From Oscillospiraceae bacterium (lineage in GTDB: Bacteria; Bacillota; Clostridia; Oscillospirales; Ruminococcaceae), in contig JAIRWC010000002.1 of NCBI GenBank assembly GCA_031253495.1, positions 29,308-93,307 of the forward strand: a stretch of DNA of 64,000 nucleotides, written 5' to 3'. Within the stretch, counting starts at the first letter, position 1, and each line of letters begins with the position of its first letter. Shown here piece after piece: positions 1 through 10,051 of this stretch. The notes beneath the pieces were generated by a model that made no database searches, was not told the origin of the DNA, and saw nothing but the letters and a program-made list of their open reading frames with translations. Made by a program: the position numbers and the translations under genes.

Positions 1-2376
1 GTCTTCGTAATTATAGCCTTCCCATGTCATAAAGCCGATTAACACGTTTTTCCCGAGGGAAATCTCGCCGCGGTTGGTGGCGGGTCCGTCGGCGATTACG
101 TCGCCTTTTTTTATCACGTCCCCTTTTTCGACAATCGGCTTTTGGTTTATGCAGGTTCCCTGGTTGGAACGCTTAAACTTTATCAGCTTATACACCGCTT
201 CTTGTTCTTCGCCGTTGGTAATTATAATCTCGTCCGCGGTAACGGAAGTCACCTCGCCGTCCTCCTCCGCCGTCAACACGACGCCGGAATCCATCGCCGC
301 CTTAAACTCCATACCCGTGCCGATTATGGGCGCTTCCGTCACCATAAGCGGCACTGCCTGACGCTGCATATTCGCGCCCATAAGCGCGCGGTTGGCGTCG
401 TCGTTTTCAAGGAAAGGTATCATAGCCGTCGCCACGGACACGACCATCTTCGGGGAAACGTCCATGTATTCCACGCGTTCCCGTTCGACCTCAAGGATTT
501 CGTCCTTATACCTGCCCGTAACGCGCGGCCGCGCGAAACGCCCTTCGCCGTCAAGCGGCTCGTTGGCTTGCGCGATTGTGTAAATATCCTCGACGTCGGC
601 GGTCATGTAGACCACTTCGTCAAGCACCACGCCGGTTTCCTTATCGACTTTTCTGTAAGGGGCCTCGATAAAGCCGTATTCGTTTATCCTCGCGAACGAC
701 GCCAAATAGGATATAAGCCCGATGTTCGGACCCTCCGGGGTTTCAATGGGGCACATCCTCCCGTAATGCGAATAATGCACGTCGCGCACCTCGAACCCCG
801 CGCGCTCGCGCGACAGCCCGCCGGGTCCGAGGGCGGAAAGCCTGCGCTTATGCGTCAGCTCGGCGAGCGGGTTGTTTTGGTCCATGAACTGCGACAGCGG
901 CGACGAACCGAAAAATTCTTTTATGGCCGCGACGACGGGACGTATGTTGATGAGGGAATTGGGGGAAACGTTCTCCATATCCTGCGCCTGTAACCCCATT
1001 CTCTCGCGAATTACGCGCTCCATCCTGGCGAAGCCGATGCGGAACTGGTTTTGGAGCAGCTCCCCCACCGAGCGTATACGGCGATTCCCGAGGTGGTCGA
1101 TGTCGTCGACCGTTCCCACGCCTTCGCAAAGATTGATAAAATAACTCACCGAAGCGAAAATATCCTCAAGGGTGATGTGCCTGGGAACCAACTTGTCCGC
1201 GTTTTCCTTAATCCCCTCTATGATATCCTCTTTCTTTCCGCCGGCGGTCTCAAGGATATTCCTCAAAACGTGAAAAGACACCTTTTCGTTAATTCCGTAA
1301 GCGGCGGGGTCAACCCCTTCGGGGATATAGGGGGCTATATCAACCATGCCGTTGCCGACGACCTTAACAATTTTCCCGTCAATGTCAAGCATAACCTCCG
1401 TTACCCCGGCCTGCTCTATCTCCCTCGCCGTGTCGGGCTTAACCGACGCGCCCGCCTCAAGAATAAGCTCGCCTGTCATGGGGTTCACCACCGGCGCGCC
1501 CGTCCTGTGCCCGACAATCCTTGAGGCGACACCGAGTTTTTTGTTGTATTTGTACCTGCCGAAGCGCGACAAATCATAGCGCCTCGCGTCAAAGAACAGC
1601 GTGTCAAGGTGGTTTTGCGCCGATTCAACCGTGGGCGGCTCGCCGGGGCGCAGCTTTCTGTAAACCTCCAGCAGCGCCTCCTCGGTATTCTTGGTCGCGT
1701 CTTTTTGCGAAATGGTTTGAACCAAGCGTTCGTCCTCGCCGAACAAATCGTAAAGGTCGTCGTCCGTTCCCTTGCCCAAAGCGCGGATTAAAGCCGTGGC
1801 GGGGATTTTTCTGTTTTTATCGATACGGACATAAAACACGTCGTTCGAGTCCATCTCATACTCCAGCCACGCGCCCCTGTTCGGAATCACCGTGGCCTTG
1901 AACAGCTTTTTCCCCGTTTTATCGTAGTCGAAGCCGTAGTACACCCCGGGGGAGCGCACAAGCTGCGAAACAATTACGCGCTCCGCCCCGTTGATTACGA
2001 ACGTGCCGGAGTCGGTCATCAGGGGAAAATCCCCCATGAAAATCTCATTTTCGACAACCTCGCCCGTTTCCTCGTTTTTGAGATGAACCGTAACCTTAAG
2101 CGGCGCGGCGTAGGTAACGTCGCGCTCTTTACATTCGCTGATAGTATACTTAGGTTTGTCGTCAAGCCGGTATTTGATAAAACTCAAGGACAGTTTCCCG
2201 TTTGAATCGGTGATTGGAGAAACGTCGGAAAAAACCTCTTTTATCCCTTCGCCGAGAAAACATTTGTACGAGTTTTTCTGTACTTCGATAAGGTTCGGTA
2301 CTTCCAGCACCTCGTTAATCCTCGAAAAGCTCATTCGCGTGGTTTTTCCCAGTTTTACCGGTTTAACGTTAACCAT
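1..2376 (-). CDS. rpoB: RNA polymerase beta subunit, 5' part (runs off left edge)
   Basis: Beta subunit of DNA-directed RNA polymerase; it forms the catalytic cleft with beta-prime. The reading frame is open from an ATG at 2376 to base 1, giving 792 codons of a protein that is usually about 1,150-1,250 residues in Gram-positives, so the C-terminal third lies outside the window. Translation starts [20 protein letters not shown], and the last visible codons read [10 protein letters not shown], the conserved beta motif before AVLI. A GGGGGAGAAG ribosome site lies 5-6 bases before the ATG. The ORF track shows only antisense shadows here because this frame has no stop inside the window. It has its own consensus promoter and faces rpsF, so it is not cotranscribed with an upstream rplL. 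Confidence 0.98.
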   Translation of the reverse strand, partial: MVNVKPVKLGKTTRMSFSRINEVLEVPNLIEVQKNSYKCFLGEGIKEVFSDVSPITDSNGKLSLSFIKYRLDDKPKYTISECKERDVTYAAPLKVTVHLKNEETGEVVENEIFMGDFPLMTDSGTFVINGAERVIVSQLVRSPGVYYGFDYDKTGKKLFKATVIPNRGAWLEYEMDSNDVFYVRIDKNRKIPATALIRALGKGTDDDLYDLFGEDERLVQTISQKDATKNTEEALLEVYRKLRPGEPPTVESAQNHLDTLFFDARRYDLSRFGRYKYNKKLGVASRIVGHRTGAPVVNPMTGELILEAGASVKPDTAREIEQAGVTEVMLDIDGKIVKVVGNGMVDIAPYIPEGVDPAAYGINEKVSFHVLRNILETAGGKKEDIIEGIKENADKLVPRHITLEDIFASVSYFINLCEGVGTVDDIDHLGNRRIRSVGELLQNQFRIGFARMERVIRERMGLQAQDMENVSPNSLINIRPVVAAIKEFFGSSPLSQFMDQNNPLAELTHKRRLSALGPGGLSRERAGFEVRDVHYSHYGRMCPIETPEGPNIGLISYLASFARINEYGFIEAPYRKVDKETGVVLDEVVYMTADVEDIYTIAQANEPLDGEGRFARPRVTGRYKDEILEVERERVEYMDVSPKMVVSVATAMIPFLENDDANRALMGANMQRQAVPLMVTEAPIIGTGMEFKAAMDSGVVLTAEEDGEVTSVTADEIIITNGEEQEAVYKLIKFKRSNQGTCINQKPIVEKGDVIKKGDVIADGPATNRGEISLGKNVLIGFMTWEGYNYED

Positions 2377-2445
2377 AAGCCTTCTCCCCCTTACATAAAC
2401 GCGACCCTTTCGGCGCACATCTATCCATTATGAGTACAATACACC

Positions 2446-2474
2446 ATTATATTACTGTTTTTATGTTTTGTCAA
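2446..2474 (-). promoter_or_regulatory. Promoter of rpoB
   Basis: On the minus strand the sequence reads TTGACA, 17 bases, TATAAT: a perfect sigma-A type promoter about 70 bases upstream of the rpoB start codon. It shows that rpoB begins its own transcript. Confidence 0.85.
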
Positions 2475-2527
2475 GAGTTTTTTGAAATTTTTTGTCTTGA
2501 TTTTTAACGCCCCGTTTAAATAAATTA

Positions 2528-2556
2528 TTGACAACGCGCTTTTTTCGTGCTATAAT
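2528..2556 (+). promoter_or_regulatory. Promoter of rpsF-ssb-rpsR
   Basis: TTGACA, 17 bases, TATAAT on the plus strand, about 130 bases before the rpsF start. It is divergent from the rpoB promoter, with only about 55 bases between the two -35 boxes. The roughly 120-base leader to rpsF has no recognisable riboswitch, though leader autoregulation by S6:S18 is known in bacteria. Confidence 0.85.
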
Positions 2557-2684
2557 GTGTCGGTCGATTGAAAAATTGGCAATATTATTTCCTTGCTCGC
2601 AAAACGTTTCAAAGCGGCGTTTTCGCCCGGGCGGAAAGCGCGGCTTTGCCGATTGCGGGACTAATGTCTGTAAGGGAGGTACAA

Positions 2685-3062
2685 ATGGCAAAATTAACCG
2701 AAAAGTATGAAACCATGGTGGTGTTCTCGCTGAAAAACGGCGAGGAGCAGGTCGAGGGGCTGAAAGCCAAGTTTTCGGAATTGCTCGGCTCCAACGCGGA
2801 GCTTGTCGGCGTTTCGGAATGGGGGAAAAGACGGCTCGCTTACCCGATTAACTACGAAACCGAGGGGTATTACGTCTTGTACGGATTTGATTCAAAACCC
2901 GATTTTCCGATGGAGTTTGAGCGCGTTTTGAATATCACGGACGGTATTCTGCGGTTTTTGACCGTGTTGAGAATCGAGCGCGCCGCCGCCGTTCCGAAGC
3001 CGGAACCCGACCCGAAGCCGGAACCGGTCGCCGCGCCGGATGGGAAAATCGGCGGAGAATAA
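2685..3062 (+). CDS. rpsF: 30S ribosomal protein S6
   Basis: Primary binding partner of S18 in the platform of the small ribosomal subunit. The 125-residue product starts MAKLTEKYETMVVFSL and has the typical S6 motif EWGKRRLAYPINYETEGYY. The start at 2685 is chosen over the longer frame from 2568 because AAGGGAGGT ends 4-5 bases before it and S6 homologues begin here. The last ~25 residues are a Pro/Glu-rich tail (PKPEPDPKPEP), a variable extension seen in many S6 proteins. First gene of the classic rpsF-ssb-rpsR operon. Confidence 0.96.
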   Translation: MAKLTEKYETMVVFSLKNGEEQVEGLKAKFSELLGSNAELVGVSEWGKRRLAYPINYETEGYYVLYGFDSKPDFPMEFERVLNITDGILRFLTVLRIERAAAVPKPEPDPKPEPVAAPDGKIGGE

Positions 3063-3082
3063 GATGGGAAAGGAATTTTTGA

Positions 3083-3586
3083 ATGTTTAACAAAGTCATT
3101 TTAATGGGCAGGATTTGCCACGATTTGGAACTTAAGTCCACGCCGTCGGGCGTGTCCGTCCTGTCGTTCAGAATAGCGGTTGACAGGAATTATCAAGTAA
3201 AGGGCGAAGAACGGAAAGCGGATTTTTTTAACATAGTCGCGTGGCGTTCCACCGCCGAATTTGTGGCGAAGTATTTCGGTAAGGGGCGCATGATTATGGT
3301 TGACGGCGAGCTTCAAACGCGCCAATACATCGATAAAAACAATATCACCCAAAACATAGTCGAAATAGTGGCGGACTCCATTCATTTCACCGGGGAAAAG
3401 CCGCCGTTGCAGCAACAGCAGGCTTATCAGCCCGCGGGGGGGTATAACGCGTATTCCGGTTCCTATCAGAACGCCCCCGCCGCGCCGCACCCCGCCGAAA
3501 CCGTCAACTCCGCGCCCGACGCCTTGAACGGCGGTTCGTCCGGCGATTTCACCGAAAGCGGCGACGACGACGAATATCCGTTTTGA
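3083..3586 (+). CDS. ssb: Single-stranded DNA-binding protein
   Basis: Coats single-stranded DNA during replication, repair and recombination and recruits partner proteins through its C-terminal tip. The 167-residue protein begins MFNKVILMGRICHDLELKSTPSG. It has an OB fold (about 1-108) containing FFNIVAWRSTAEFVAKYFGKG, then a Gln/Pro/Gly-rich linker, and ends in the acidic tip DDDEYPF, the expected partner-docking motif (usually DDDIPF). It lies 20 bases after rpsF and 47 before rpsR, the usual operon order. Confidence 0.96.
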   Translation: MFNKVILMGRICHDLELKSTPSGVSVLSFRIAVDRNYQVKGEERKADFFNIVAWRSTAEFVAKYFGKGRMIMVDGELQTRQYIDKNNITQNIVEIVADSIHFTGEKPPLQQQQAYQPAGGYNAYSGSYQNAPAAPHPAETVNSAPDALNGGSSGDFTESGDDDEYPF

Positions 3587-3633
3587 ACGGCGGTTCGTCG
3601 GTTATGCCGACAACAAAACTAAGGAGAATTTAA

Positions 3634-3897
3634 ATGGCTGAAAGAAGAGATTTTAACGATAGGGGCGGGCGCCCCGTCAAGCGCGCCAGAAAAAAGGTTT
3701 GCCAGTTTTGCGCCGACAGAACCGCGTTCATCGACTACAAGGACGTGGCGAGGCTCAGAAACGGGAAGTGCCTCACCGAACGCTGTAAAATTCTGCCCCG
3801 CCGTATCACGGGCTGTTGCGCGTTCCACCAACGCGAACTGACGACCGCCGTCAAAAGGGCGAGGCATCTGGCTTTGATTCCGTATTCGTCGGATTAG
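3634..3897 (+). CDS. rpsR: 30S ribosomal protein S18 (zinc-binding form)
   Basis: Binds S6 and the central domain of 16S rRNA. The 87-residue product has the basic S18 core ([41 protein letters not shown]). The CxxC near residue 28 and further cysteines (LTERCK, GCC) indicate the C-plus, zinc-type paralogue rather than the cysteine-free form. The AAGGAG ribosome site lies about 8 bases before the ATG. Third gene of the rpsF operon. Confidence 0.96.
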   Translation: MAERRDFNDRGGRPVKRARKKVCQFCADRTAFIDYKDVARLRNGKCLTERCKILPRRITGCCAFHQRELTTAVKRARHLALIPYSSD

Positions 3898-3952
3898 CGC
3901 GAAAATCCGAAGATTCGTATAAAACGAGCGCGCGGTAAAAAAACACACGGTT

Positions 3953-3976
3953 AAGGGCGGATAAAAATCCGCCCTT
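3953..3976 (+). terminator. Hairpin after rpsR, possible terminator
   Basis: AAGGGCGGAT and ATCCGCCCTT form a perfect 10-bp stem with an AAAA loop. There is no T run after the stem, so it may act as an mRNA 3' end or processing signal rather than a strong intrinsic terminator. It lies directly before the yjbQ ribosome site. Confidence 0.4.
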
Positions 3977-3993
3977 GCGGTTAAGGAGAATCC

Positions 3994-4389
3994 ATGCTGT
4001 ACGAATATAACCTGAACACGGGGAAAGAAGAATTTTACGATATTACGCGGCAGGTCGCCGAAGCCGTCTCGCAAAGCGGCGTGACGGACGGAACGTGCGT
4101 CGTGTTCTGCCCCCATACGACGGCGGGGATTACCGTCAACGAGAACGCGGACCCCGACGTCAGGTTCGATATGCTCCTCGCCCTGGAAGAAATCAGCCCG
4201 AACCTTGAAAAATTCCGCCACGGGGAGGGTAATTCCGCCGCGCACGTTAAAGCGAGTCTCTGCGGCAGTTCCGTCAACGTAATCATATCCGGCGGAAAAC
4301 CGCTTTTGGGAATGTGGCAGGCGATATATTTCTGCGAGTTCGACGGTCCGAGGAGAAGGAAATTTTATGTAAAAGCGACGGGCGGGTAA
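3994..4389 (+). CDS. YjbQ/UPF0047 family protein
   Basis: 131 residues matching the YjbQ (UPF0047) family. Family members have been reported to show weak thiamine-phosphate synthase activity, but the physiological role is unsettled. Diagnostic motifs are the nucleophile/metal-site region VVFCPHTTAGITVNENADPDVRFDM, the following HGEGNSAAHVKASLCGSS, and the closing WQAIYFCEFDGPRRRKFYV. The conserved His residues of the putative zinc site (PHTT, RHGEGNSAAH) are present. The TAAGGAG ribosome site is 5 bases before the ATG. It may be read with the downstream FkbM gene (31-base gap). Confidence 0.88.
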   Translation: MLYEYNLNTGKEEFYDITRQVAEAVSQSGVTDGTCVVFCPHTTAGITVNENADPDVRFDMLLALEEISPNLEKFRHGEGNSAAHVKASLCGSSVNVIISGGKPLLGMWQAIYFCEFDGPRRRKFYVKATGG

Positions 4390-4420
4390 TACGATTCGCC
4401 GTTTTTAGGGGTGAGGATTT

Positions 4421-5623
4421 ATGGCGGAACGCAAAATTGACGAATTAATCAAGACCGTTTACGAGGCGTTGAATTACGCGAAAAGCAACCCTTCGGAAAA
4501 GGCGTATATGCTCGACGGGATAAACGAAGCCGTAAAAGCCGTTTTCGCGGGTCCGGAAACGGGCGGCTTCCCCCCTCCGCCGACGGTCCGCTCGGTTGAC
4601 GACGATTTTTCCGAATTGGAAGAGTGGCTGAACGCCGTCGCCGGAAAAACCGCGAAAAGCGAGCGTAAACCTCTTCCGGTTGACATATACTTCGGCGATG
4701 ATTTCATACGATTGTTCGGGCGGATAAAAGGTATGTCGGAAGGCGGGATATGCGCTCATATCCTTCAGAAATTCGATTTGCTGCCCGACAAATACCGGAA
4801 AACGCTTGAAAGTTATTTCAACGAATACCCGTTTTGGGGAACGCTGAACATCCGCGGGAAAGACTACGGCGTTTTTAAGAACCGCGCGGCGCAACTGTAT
4901 AACCGCGCCGACGGTTTCGTGCGGCTGTATAAGCGTTTGGCGGATTACCGCTCGCGTTTTGTCCTGCGCGCCTTTGTTGAGAACTGGCTCAATTTTGATT
5001 TCGACGGTTTGGAGAAAGCGAAGGAAACGGTTTTCAGCGATTATTTCGACCCGGATATAATGAAATGCGGTTTTGACGAGGTTTTGGTCGACCTCGGCGC
5101 GTATGTGGGCGATACGGTGCAGGATTATGTCCGAACCTACGGGCGGCGTTACAAAAAGATATACTGTTATGAAATATCGCCGAAAACAGTTGGCAAATTA
5201 AAGAAAAATCTTGAGGATTACCCCGACGTTGAAATAAGGCAAAAGGGCGTGGGCGAGAAAAAAGGGGTTATGTACATGAAAGCGAACCCCGCGCACGATT
5301 CCGCGAACGTCCTTTCGGCAAACGCGGAAAACGCTTCCGCCGAAGTGGAGGTCGCCGCGCTTGACGAGGACATAACCGAACCCGTTACCTTTATCAAAAT
5401 GGACGTCGAGGGGGCGGAACAGGCGGCTGTCCGCGGCTGCCGGAAGCATATCGCGAACGACAAGCCCAAGCTGGCGATATCGCTCTATCATAACAATGAG
5501 GATATTACGGAAATACCGCGAATGGTCGATGAAATCTGTCCGGGATACGACTTTTACCTGCGTTATCACGGCGACGGAATTTCGCCGACGGAATTGACTC
5601 TGCTCGCCGTTTATAAACGGTGA
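4421..5623 (+). CDS. FkbM family methyltransferase
   Basis: 400 residues. The C-terminal half is a SAM-dependent methyltransferase of the FkbM type: motif I is DLGAYVGDTVQDYV (about 220-233), followed by an acidic strand-2 region IYCYEISPKT and the family hallmark FIKMDVEGAE (about 323). FkbM proteins usually O-methylate sugars or polyketide hydroxyls; the acceptor here is unknown. The N-terminal ~200 residues match nothing I recognise and are mostly helical. The stop codon overlaps a GTG that could be read as an upstream start of the next gene. Confidence 0.82.
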   Translation: MAERKIDELIKTVYEALNYAKSNPSEKAYMLDGINEAVKAVFAGPETGGFPPPPTVRSVDDDFSELEEWLNAVAGKTAKSERKPLPVDIYFGDDFIRLFGRIKGMSEGGICAHILQKFDLLPDKYRKTLESYFNEYPFWGTLNIRGKDYGVFKNRAAQLYNRADGFVRLYKRLADYRSRFVLRAFVENWLNFDFDGLEKAKETVFSDYFDPDIMKCGFDEVLVDLGAYVGDTVQDYVRTYGRRYKKIYCYEISPKTVGKLKKNLEDYPDVEIRQKGVGEKKGVMYMKANPAHDSANVLSANAENASAEVEVAALDEDITEPVTFIKMDVEGAEQAAVRGCRKHIANDKPKLAISLYHNNEDITEIPRMVDEICPGYDFYLRYHGDGISPTELTLLAVYKR

Positions 5624-5652
5624 ACAGTATGACAATCGGGAGGACGCCGCCG

Positions 5653-6492
5653 ATGAATCCTATGAAAAAACTCAATGACTGCTATGAAAGCATAAGTGCC
5701 AAACTTAACGGATTTGCACCGAAAGTCGCGCTTGTCCTCGGGTCGGGGTTAGGTGCGCTCGCCGATGAAATCGCCGTTGAAACGACGGTAAACTATTCTG
5801 AAATCGAGGGGTTCCCGCAGTCCACCGTGCAGGGGCATAAGGGGCGGTTCGTGTTCGGGGATATCGGGGGGTGTCCCGTCGCGGTTATGCAGGGGCGGGT
5901 TCACTATTATGAGGGATACGCTATGAGCGACGTGGTTTTGCCCGTTCGGCTCATGCGCAAAATGGGGGCGGAAATCCTGTTCCTCACCAACGCTTCCGGC
6001 GGGATTAACGCGTCTTTTGCGGCGGGCGACTTTATGCTGATTACCGACCAGATAGCGAACTTCGCGCCGAACCCGCTCATCGGAGCCAATTTTGACGAAC
6101 TCGGCGTAAGATTCCCCGATATGAGCGAAATTTACGACGGAAAGCTGAACGCGCTAATCCGCGAAACGGCGTCTTCACTCGGCGTGCCTTTGAAAGAGGG
6201 CGTTTATATCCAACTGACCGGTCCTTGTTTTGAAAGCCCCGCCGAAATAAGGATGTGCCGCGTTCTCGGCGCGGACGCGGTGGGGATGAGCACCGCGTGC
6301 GAAGCGATAGCCGCCAACCACGCGGGGATGAGGGTTTGCGGAATTTCCTGCGTCGCCAACTTAGCCTGCGGTCTGACCGACAGCCCGCTCACCCACGCCG
6401 AGGTTATGGAAGCGGCGGACAAAGCCGCCCCGCTGTTCAAGAAGCTGATAAAGGGAGCCGTTGAAAACATTGGAAAAGCGGAATTTAACTAA
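5653..6492 (+). CDS. punA: Purine nucleoside phosphorylase (trimeric PNP/MTAP superfamily)
   Basis: Phosphorolysis of purine (deoxy)nucleosides to base and (deoxy)ribose-1-phosphate, in cytosolic purine salvage. 279 residues from ATG 5653. Motifs: [14 protein letters not shown] (phosphate loop, about 27-40), [30 protein letters not shown] and [12 protein letters not shown]...[16 protein letters not shown]. The ATG at 5653 is preferred to the GTG at 5620 because GGGAGG lies 9 bases upstream. AVGMST (with Met then Ser) is the PNP-type purine site; because mtnA overlaps the 3' end, the enzyme may also act on 5'-methylthioadenosine, which is inference. Confidence 0.9.
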   Translation: MNPMKKLNDCYESISAKLNGFAPKVALVLGSGLGALADEIAVETTVNYSEIEGFPQSTVQGHKGRFVFGDIGGCPVAVMQGRVHYYEGYAMSDVVLPVRLMRKMGAEILFLTNASGGINASFAAGDFMLITDQIANFAPNPLIGANFDELGVRFPDMSEIYDGKLNALIRETASSLGVPLKEGVYIQLTGPCFESPAEIRMCRVLGADAVGMSTACEAIAANHAGMRVCGISCVANLACGLTDSPLTHAEVMEAADKAAPLFKKLIKGAVENIGKAEFN

Positions 6493-7465
6493 CATACGCC
6501 TTTCCGGCGATGAAAATTCGGTAATAATTTTAGACCAAAGGTTATTACCGAATAAAATCGAGTATATCGAATTAAGCGAAGCCGCGGATATGTACGCCGC
6601 GATTAAGGAATTAAAGGTGCGCGGCGCACCCGCGCTCGGGATATTCGCGGGGTTTGCCCTGTACGTTCTGTCAAAAAAGGCGCCCCCTCCGAAATTGAAA
6701 GAATACGCCGATTATCTCGTTTCCGCGCGCCCCACCGCCGTCAATCTTGAATGGGCGGTTTCACGCATGATGAAAGCCGATGATTTAAAGAAGGAATGTT
6801 ACGCAATCCGCGACGAAGACGCCGCCATGTGCGCGGCAATCGCCGAACGCGGGCTGGGGCTGCTCAAAGACGGCGACGGCGTCCTGACCCACTGTAACGC
6901 GGGCCCCTTGGCGACTTCGCGCTACGGAACGGGTTTGGGCGCGCTTATACTCGGCGCGGAGAAAGGGATGAACTTCAACGTCTTCGTGGGGGAAACCCGC
7001 CCGCTCCTGCAAGGGGCGCGCATAACCGCGCTTGAACTGATGAACGCGGGTCTGGACGTTACGCTGATTTGCGACGGCATGGCAAGCGCGGTTATGCGCG
7101 ACAAGAAAATCGACGCCGTTTTCGTCGGCGCCGACCGCGTCGCGGCGAACGGCGACGTCGCCAACAAAATAGGGACGTCGGGCTTGGCGGTATTGGCAAA
7201 GCATTACAAAATCCCGTTTTATGTGTTCTGCCCGTCCTCGACGGTGGACTTATCCCGTAAAAGCGGCGGCGACATAGTTATAGAGGAGCGCGACGGCTCT
7301 GAAATCTGCGAGCTTTATTTCAAGGAGCGGATGGCCCCGGAAGGGGTAAAATGTTTCAACCCCGCTTTCGACATAACCGACGGCAATCTGATTACCGCGA
7401 TTGTTACGGAAGAGGGGTTTTTCAAAAAAGTCCGCGCGAATGAAAAAAGGGGGAACCATGTTTGA
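6461..7465 (+). CDS. mtnA: S-methyl-5-thioribose-1-phosphate isomerase
   Basis: Isomerises methylthioribose-1-phosphate to methylthioribulose-1-phosphate in methionine/MTA salvage. Hallmarks: [16 protein letters not shown] (about 52-67), a catalytic Cys region [36 protein letters not shown] and the Asp region [20 protein letters not shown]. It overlaps the PNP gene by about 30 bases and nadE by 8. Two in-frame TTG codons (6461 and 6470) are possible starts; AAGGGAG is 3 or 12 bases from them, so the start is uncertain. No mtnB, mtnK, mtnX or aldolase is in the window. Confidence 0.9.
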   Translation: MKTLEKRNLTNIRLSGDENSVIILDQRLLPNKIEYIELSEAADMYAAIKELKVRGAPALGIFAGFALYVLSKKAPPPKLKEYADYLVSARPTAVNLEWAVSRMMKADDLKKECYAIRDEDAAMCAAIAERGLGLLKDGDGVLTHCNAGPLATSRYGTGLGALILGAEKGMNFNVFVGETRPLLQGARITALELMNAGLDVTLICDGMASAVMRDKKIDAVFVGADRVAANGDVANKIGTSGLAVLAKHYKIPFYVFCPSSTVDLSRKSGGDIVIEERDGSEICELYFKERMAPEGVKCFNPAFDITDGNLITAIVTEEGFFKKVRANEKRGNHV

Positions 7466-8192
7466 CGCGAAAAGGATAAAAGAAGAGGCGGCGCTTTGGA
7501 TAAGGGGCTATTTCAAAGAGAACGGGGAAAACTGCCGCGCCGTCGTCGGGTTGAGCGGGGGGAAAGACAGCTCCGTCACCGCCGCGCTGTGCGTCGAAGC
7601 GTTGGGCGCGGACAGGGTTTACGGAGTTTTAATGCCGCAAGGGGTTCAAAAAGACATAGCCGTCGCCGAAAGGGTGGCGGATTTATTGGGGATAGAACGC
7701 CGCACCGTCAACATCGCCGAAAGCGTCGAAGCGGTGTTCGCCGCGATAAACGGCGGCGGCTTAACCCCGAACAGGCAGGCGCAAATCAACACCCCCGCCC
7801 GCGTGAGGATGGCGGTTCTCTACGCCGTGTCCGCCATTGTCGGCGGGCGCGTCGCCAATACCTGCAATTTAAGCGAGGATTGGGTGGGCTACGCCACGAA
7901 GTTCGGGGACGGCGCCGGCGATTTCAGCCCGCTGTCGCGTTTGACGGTTACGGAGGTAAAGGCGCTCGGCGCGCAATTGAACCTGCCCCCGGAAATCGTG
8001 GGCAAAACGCCGGAAGACGGGCTTTCGGGGCTTTCCGACGAGGAAAACTTAGGGTTCTCCTACGACGTTCTGGACAGATACATTCGCGAGGGGATATGCG
8101 AGGATGAAGCGGTCAAAGAAAAAATCCGCCGTTTGAATAAAGCCAACCTGCACAAATTAAACCCCATGCCGTGCTACGAACCGAATTTATAA
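7458..8192 (+). CDS. nadE: NAD+ synthetase (short, ammonia-type)
   Basis: Amidates nicotinate adenine dinucleotide to NAD+. 244 residues from ATG 7458, preceded by AAAAGGGGGAACC. The PP-loop ATPase motif [17 protein letters not shown] is at about 30-46, and [22 protein letters not shown] and [25 protein letters not shown] are the conserved substrate loops. There is no N-terminal glutaminase (nitrilase) domain, so it should use ammonia or an outside ammonia source. Starts 8 bases inside mtnA, so translation is probably coupled. Confidence 0.93.
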   Translation: MFDAKRIKEEAALWIRGYFKENGENCRAVVGLSGGKDSSVTAALCVEALGADRVYGVLMPQGVQKDIAVAERVADLLGIERRTVNIAESVEAVFAAINGGGLTPNRQAQINTPARVRMAVLYAVSAIVGGRVANTCNLSEDWVGYATKFGDGAGDFSPLSRLTVTEVKALGAQLNLPPEIVGKTPEDGLSGLSDEENLGFSYDVLDRYIREGICEDEAVKEKIRRLNKANLHKLNPMPCYEPNL

Positions 8193-8230
8193 CTTTGCCG
8201 GAGCCGCAACCCCGTCCAAAAGTTTATCCC

Positions 8231-10048
8231 TTACGGTATCCTTTTGAACATCTTTTCAAAATCGCGCTTTGTTACCGTAACCGCAATCGGTCTTCCGTGC
8301 GGGCAGTATCGCGGTCCGCCGTCGTCCAACACCCGCCGCGCCAACTGTTCGAGGTCGCGGGGAACCGTCTTGTCCCCCGCCTTAATCGCGGCTTTGCACG
8401 CCACCGCGTGTAAAACCTCGTCAAACAAACCTAACCTGTCGGCGTCCGCGTTCGCGCCTTTTTTCAAAAGTTCGGCGATTTCGGAAACGATACCGGCGGT
8501 TTCCCCGGGGTTAAGCAAGGCGGGAAAAGCGGCGACGCCGACCGTGAAATCCGCGCCGTCGCCCCCGTTAATCTCAACGCCAACCTCCGCCAACTCGCCG
8601 GAAGCGTCCATCAAAGCGCTGTAACCCTCCGCGTCAAGCCGCACCTTGACGCTTTCGATAAGCAGCTGCGAATGGTTTGCCAACTCAAGTTTCATTTTAT
8701 CGAACCTCAAGCGCTCGTCCGCCGCGTGTTTGTCGATAAAAACGACGCCGTCCCCCCGCTCGCATATTATATAGGCGTCGAAGGCTTCGCCTATGACTTT
8801 CGTTCGTTCGTCCCCATACTCGATAAGCGCGTTCGCGTTGGCGGGCGGTTTTTCTTTTTTTACGAACGCCTCGCCCGTCAAATGCTTGAAACCGCTCGTG
8901 TCGGGGGCTTGCCGCCCCGTAACGGCGGGAGCGTACTCGGCTGCGGGCGAATTGAAGCCGTATGTCTTCCCCGCGCCGGCTGATTTGAAAATATCCCGGA
9001 ATTCCCCCGCGAACGCCGTTTCGCGGGGGAATTCCGGATTTTTCGCCTCCGGAACGTTTCGGCTTGAATTAAGCAGCGCGTTCCTCACGGAAAGGTATAC
9101 CGCGTCGAAAACCGCCCTGTCGTCGGCGAAGCGCACTTCCGTTTTCGCGGGGTGAACGTTCGCGTCCACGTCGGCGGGGAGGATTGATATGTTCAAAACG
9201 CAGGCGGGGAATTTCCCCGACATGACGCTGTTCCTGTAACCCTCTTCCAGCGCGGCGGCGCAGGTAAGCGAGCGGATATAGCGCGAGTTTACGTAAAAAT
9301 TTTGATAAGAGCGGTTGCTTCTGCAAAAAAGCGGCGCGGAGATATACCCGCTCACGCCCGCGCCGTTTTGCGAAAAGTCCGCCGGAACCATCCCGGTCGC
9401 GAACGATTTTCCGAATATCGCGTAAATCGAGGAATACAGCTTTCCGTCCCCGGGCGTTACTTTGATTATTTTGTTGTCCCTTATAAATTTAAACGAAACG
9501 CCCGGGTTAATCAACGCCGCTTTTTCCACGGCGCTTTGAACGTAATTCCCCTCGGAAACGTCTTTTTTAAGGAATTTCAGCCTTGCCGGGGTGTTGAAGA
9601 ACAAATCGCGTATGACGACCGTCGTTCCGTCGGGGCAGCCCGCGCCGGCGTATTCCGTTTCGGCGCCGCCCTCGATTTTATAAGAAGTTCCCGTTTCCTC
9701 GCCCCGCGTTTTCGTAATCAGGCTCACGCGGGAAACCGCCGCGACGGAAGCCAAAGCCTCCCCCCTGAAGCCCAGCGTGGATATCGCCGTCAAATCGTCG
9801 CCCGTCGAAACCTTGCTCGTGGCGTGGCGCAAAAAAGCGACGGGGCACTCTTCGAAAGGGATGCCCGTTCCGTCGTCGCTGACGCGCAAAAAGGTTATAC
9901 CGCCGTTTTTGATTTCAACGGTAACGGATTTCGCGCCCGCGTCTATCGAGTTTTCGATAAGCTCTTTCACGACGGAAGCGGGGCGTTCTATGACCTCGCC
10001 CGCCGCTATTAACTCCGCCACGCTTTTGTCAAGTACCCTTATAGGCAT
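8231..10048 (-). CDS. mutL: DNA mismatch repair protein MutL
   Basis: Couples mismatch recognition to strand removal; in organisms without MutH it nicks DNA itself. 605 residues. The GHKL ATPase spans about 1-330: IAAGEVIERPASVVKELIENSIDAGA, DDGTGIP, LRHATSKV and LGFRGEALASVAAV. After a variable linker the C-terminal nuclease/dimer domain has DKHAADERLRFD (family DQHAxxERxxxE), ACKAAIKAGD and CPHGRPIAV. The last acidic residue of the nuclease motif is Asp rather than Glu. The ATG has GGGGAG about 9 bases upstream. Convergent with nadE; 3 bases after the FNT gene. Confidence 0.95.
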   Translation of the reverse strand: MPIRVLDKSVAELIAAGEVIERPASVVKELIENSIDAGAKSVTVEIKNGGITFLRVSDDGTGIPFEECPVAFLRHATSKVSTGDDLTAISTLGFRGEALASVAAVSRVSLITKTRGEETGTSYKIEGGAETEYAGAGCPDGTTVVIRDLFFNTPARLKFLKKDVSEGNYVQSAVEKAALINPGVSFKFIRDNKIIKVTPGDGKLYSSIYAIFGKSFATGMVPADFSQNGAGVSGYISAPLFCRSNRSYQNFYVNSRYIRSLTCAAALEEGYRNSVMSGKFPACVLNISILPADVDANVHPAKTEVRFADDRAVFDAVYLSVRNALLNSSRNVPEAKNPEFPRETAFAGEFRDIFKSAGAGKTYGFNSPAAEYAPAVTGRQAPDTSGFKHLTGEAFVKKEKPPANANALIEYGDERTKVIGEAFDAYIICERGDGVVFIDKHAADERLRFDKMKLELANHSQLLIESVKVRLDAEGYSALMDASGELAEVGVEINGGDGADFTVGVAAFPALLNPGETAGIVSEIAELLKKGANADADRLGLFDEVLHAVACKAAIKAGDKTVPRDLEQLARRVLDDGGPRYCPHGRPIAVTVTKRDFEKMFKRIP

Positions 10049-10051
10049 AAA

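Noticed and set aside
142-993. 283-aa plus-strand ORF at the left end
   Set aside because: Antisense shadow of rpoB; the minus-strand frame reads as RNA polymerase beta throughout.
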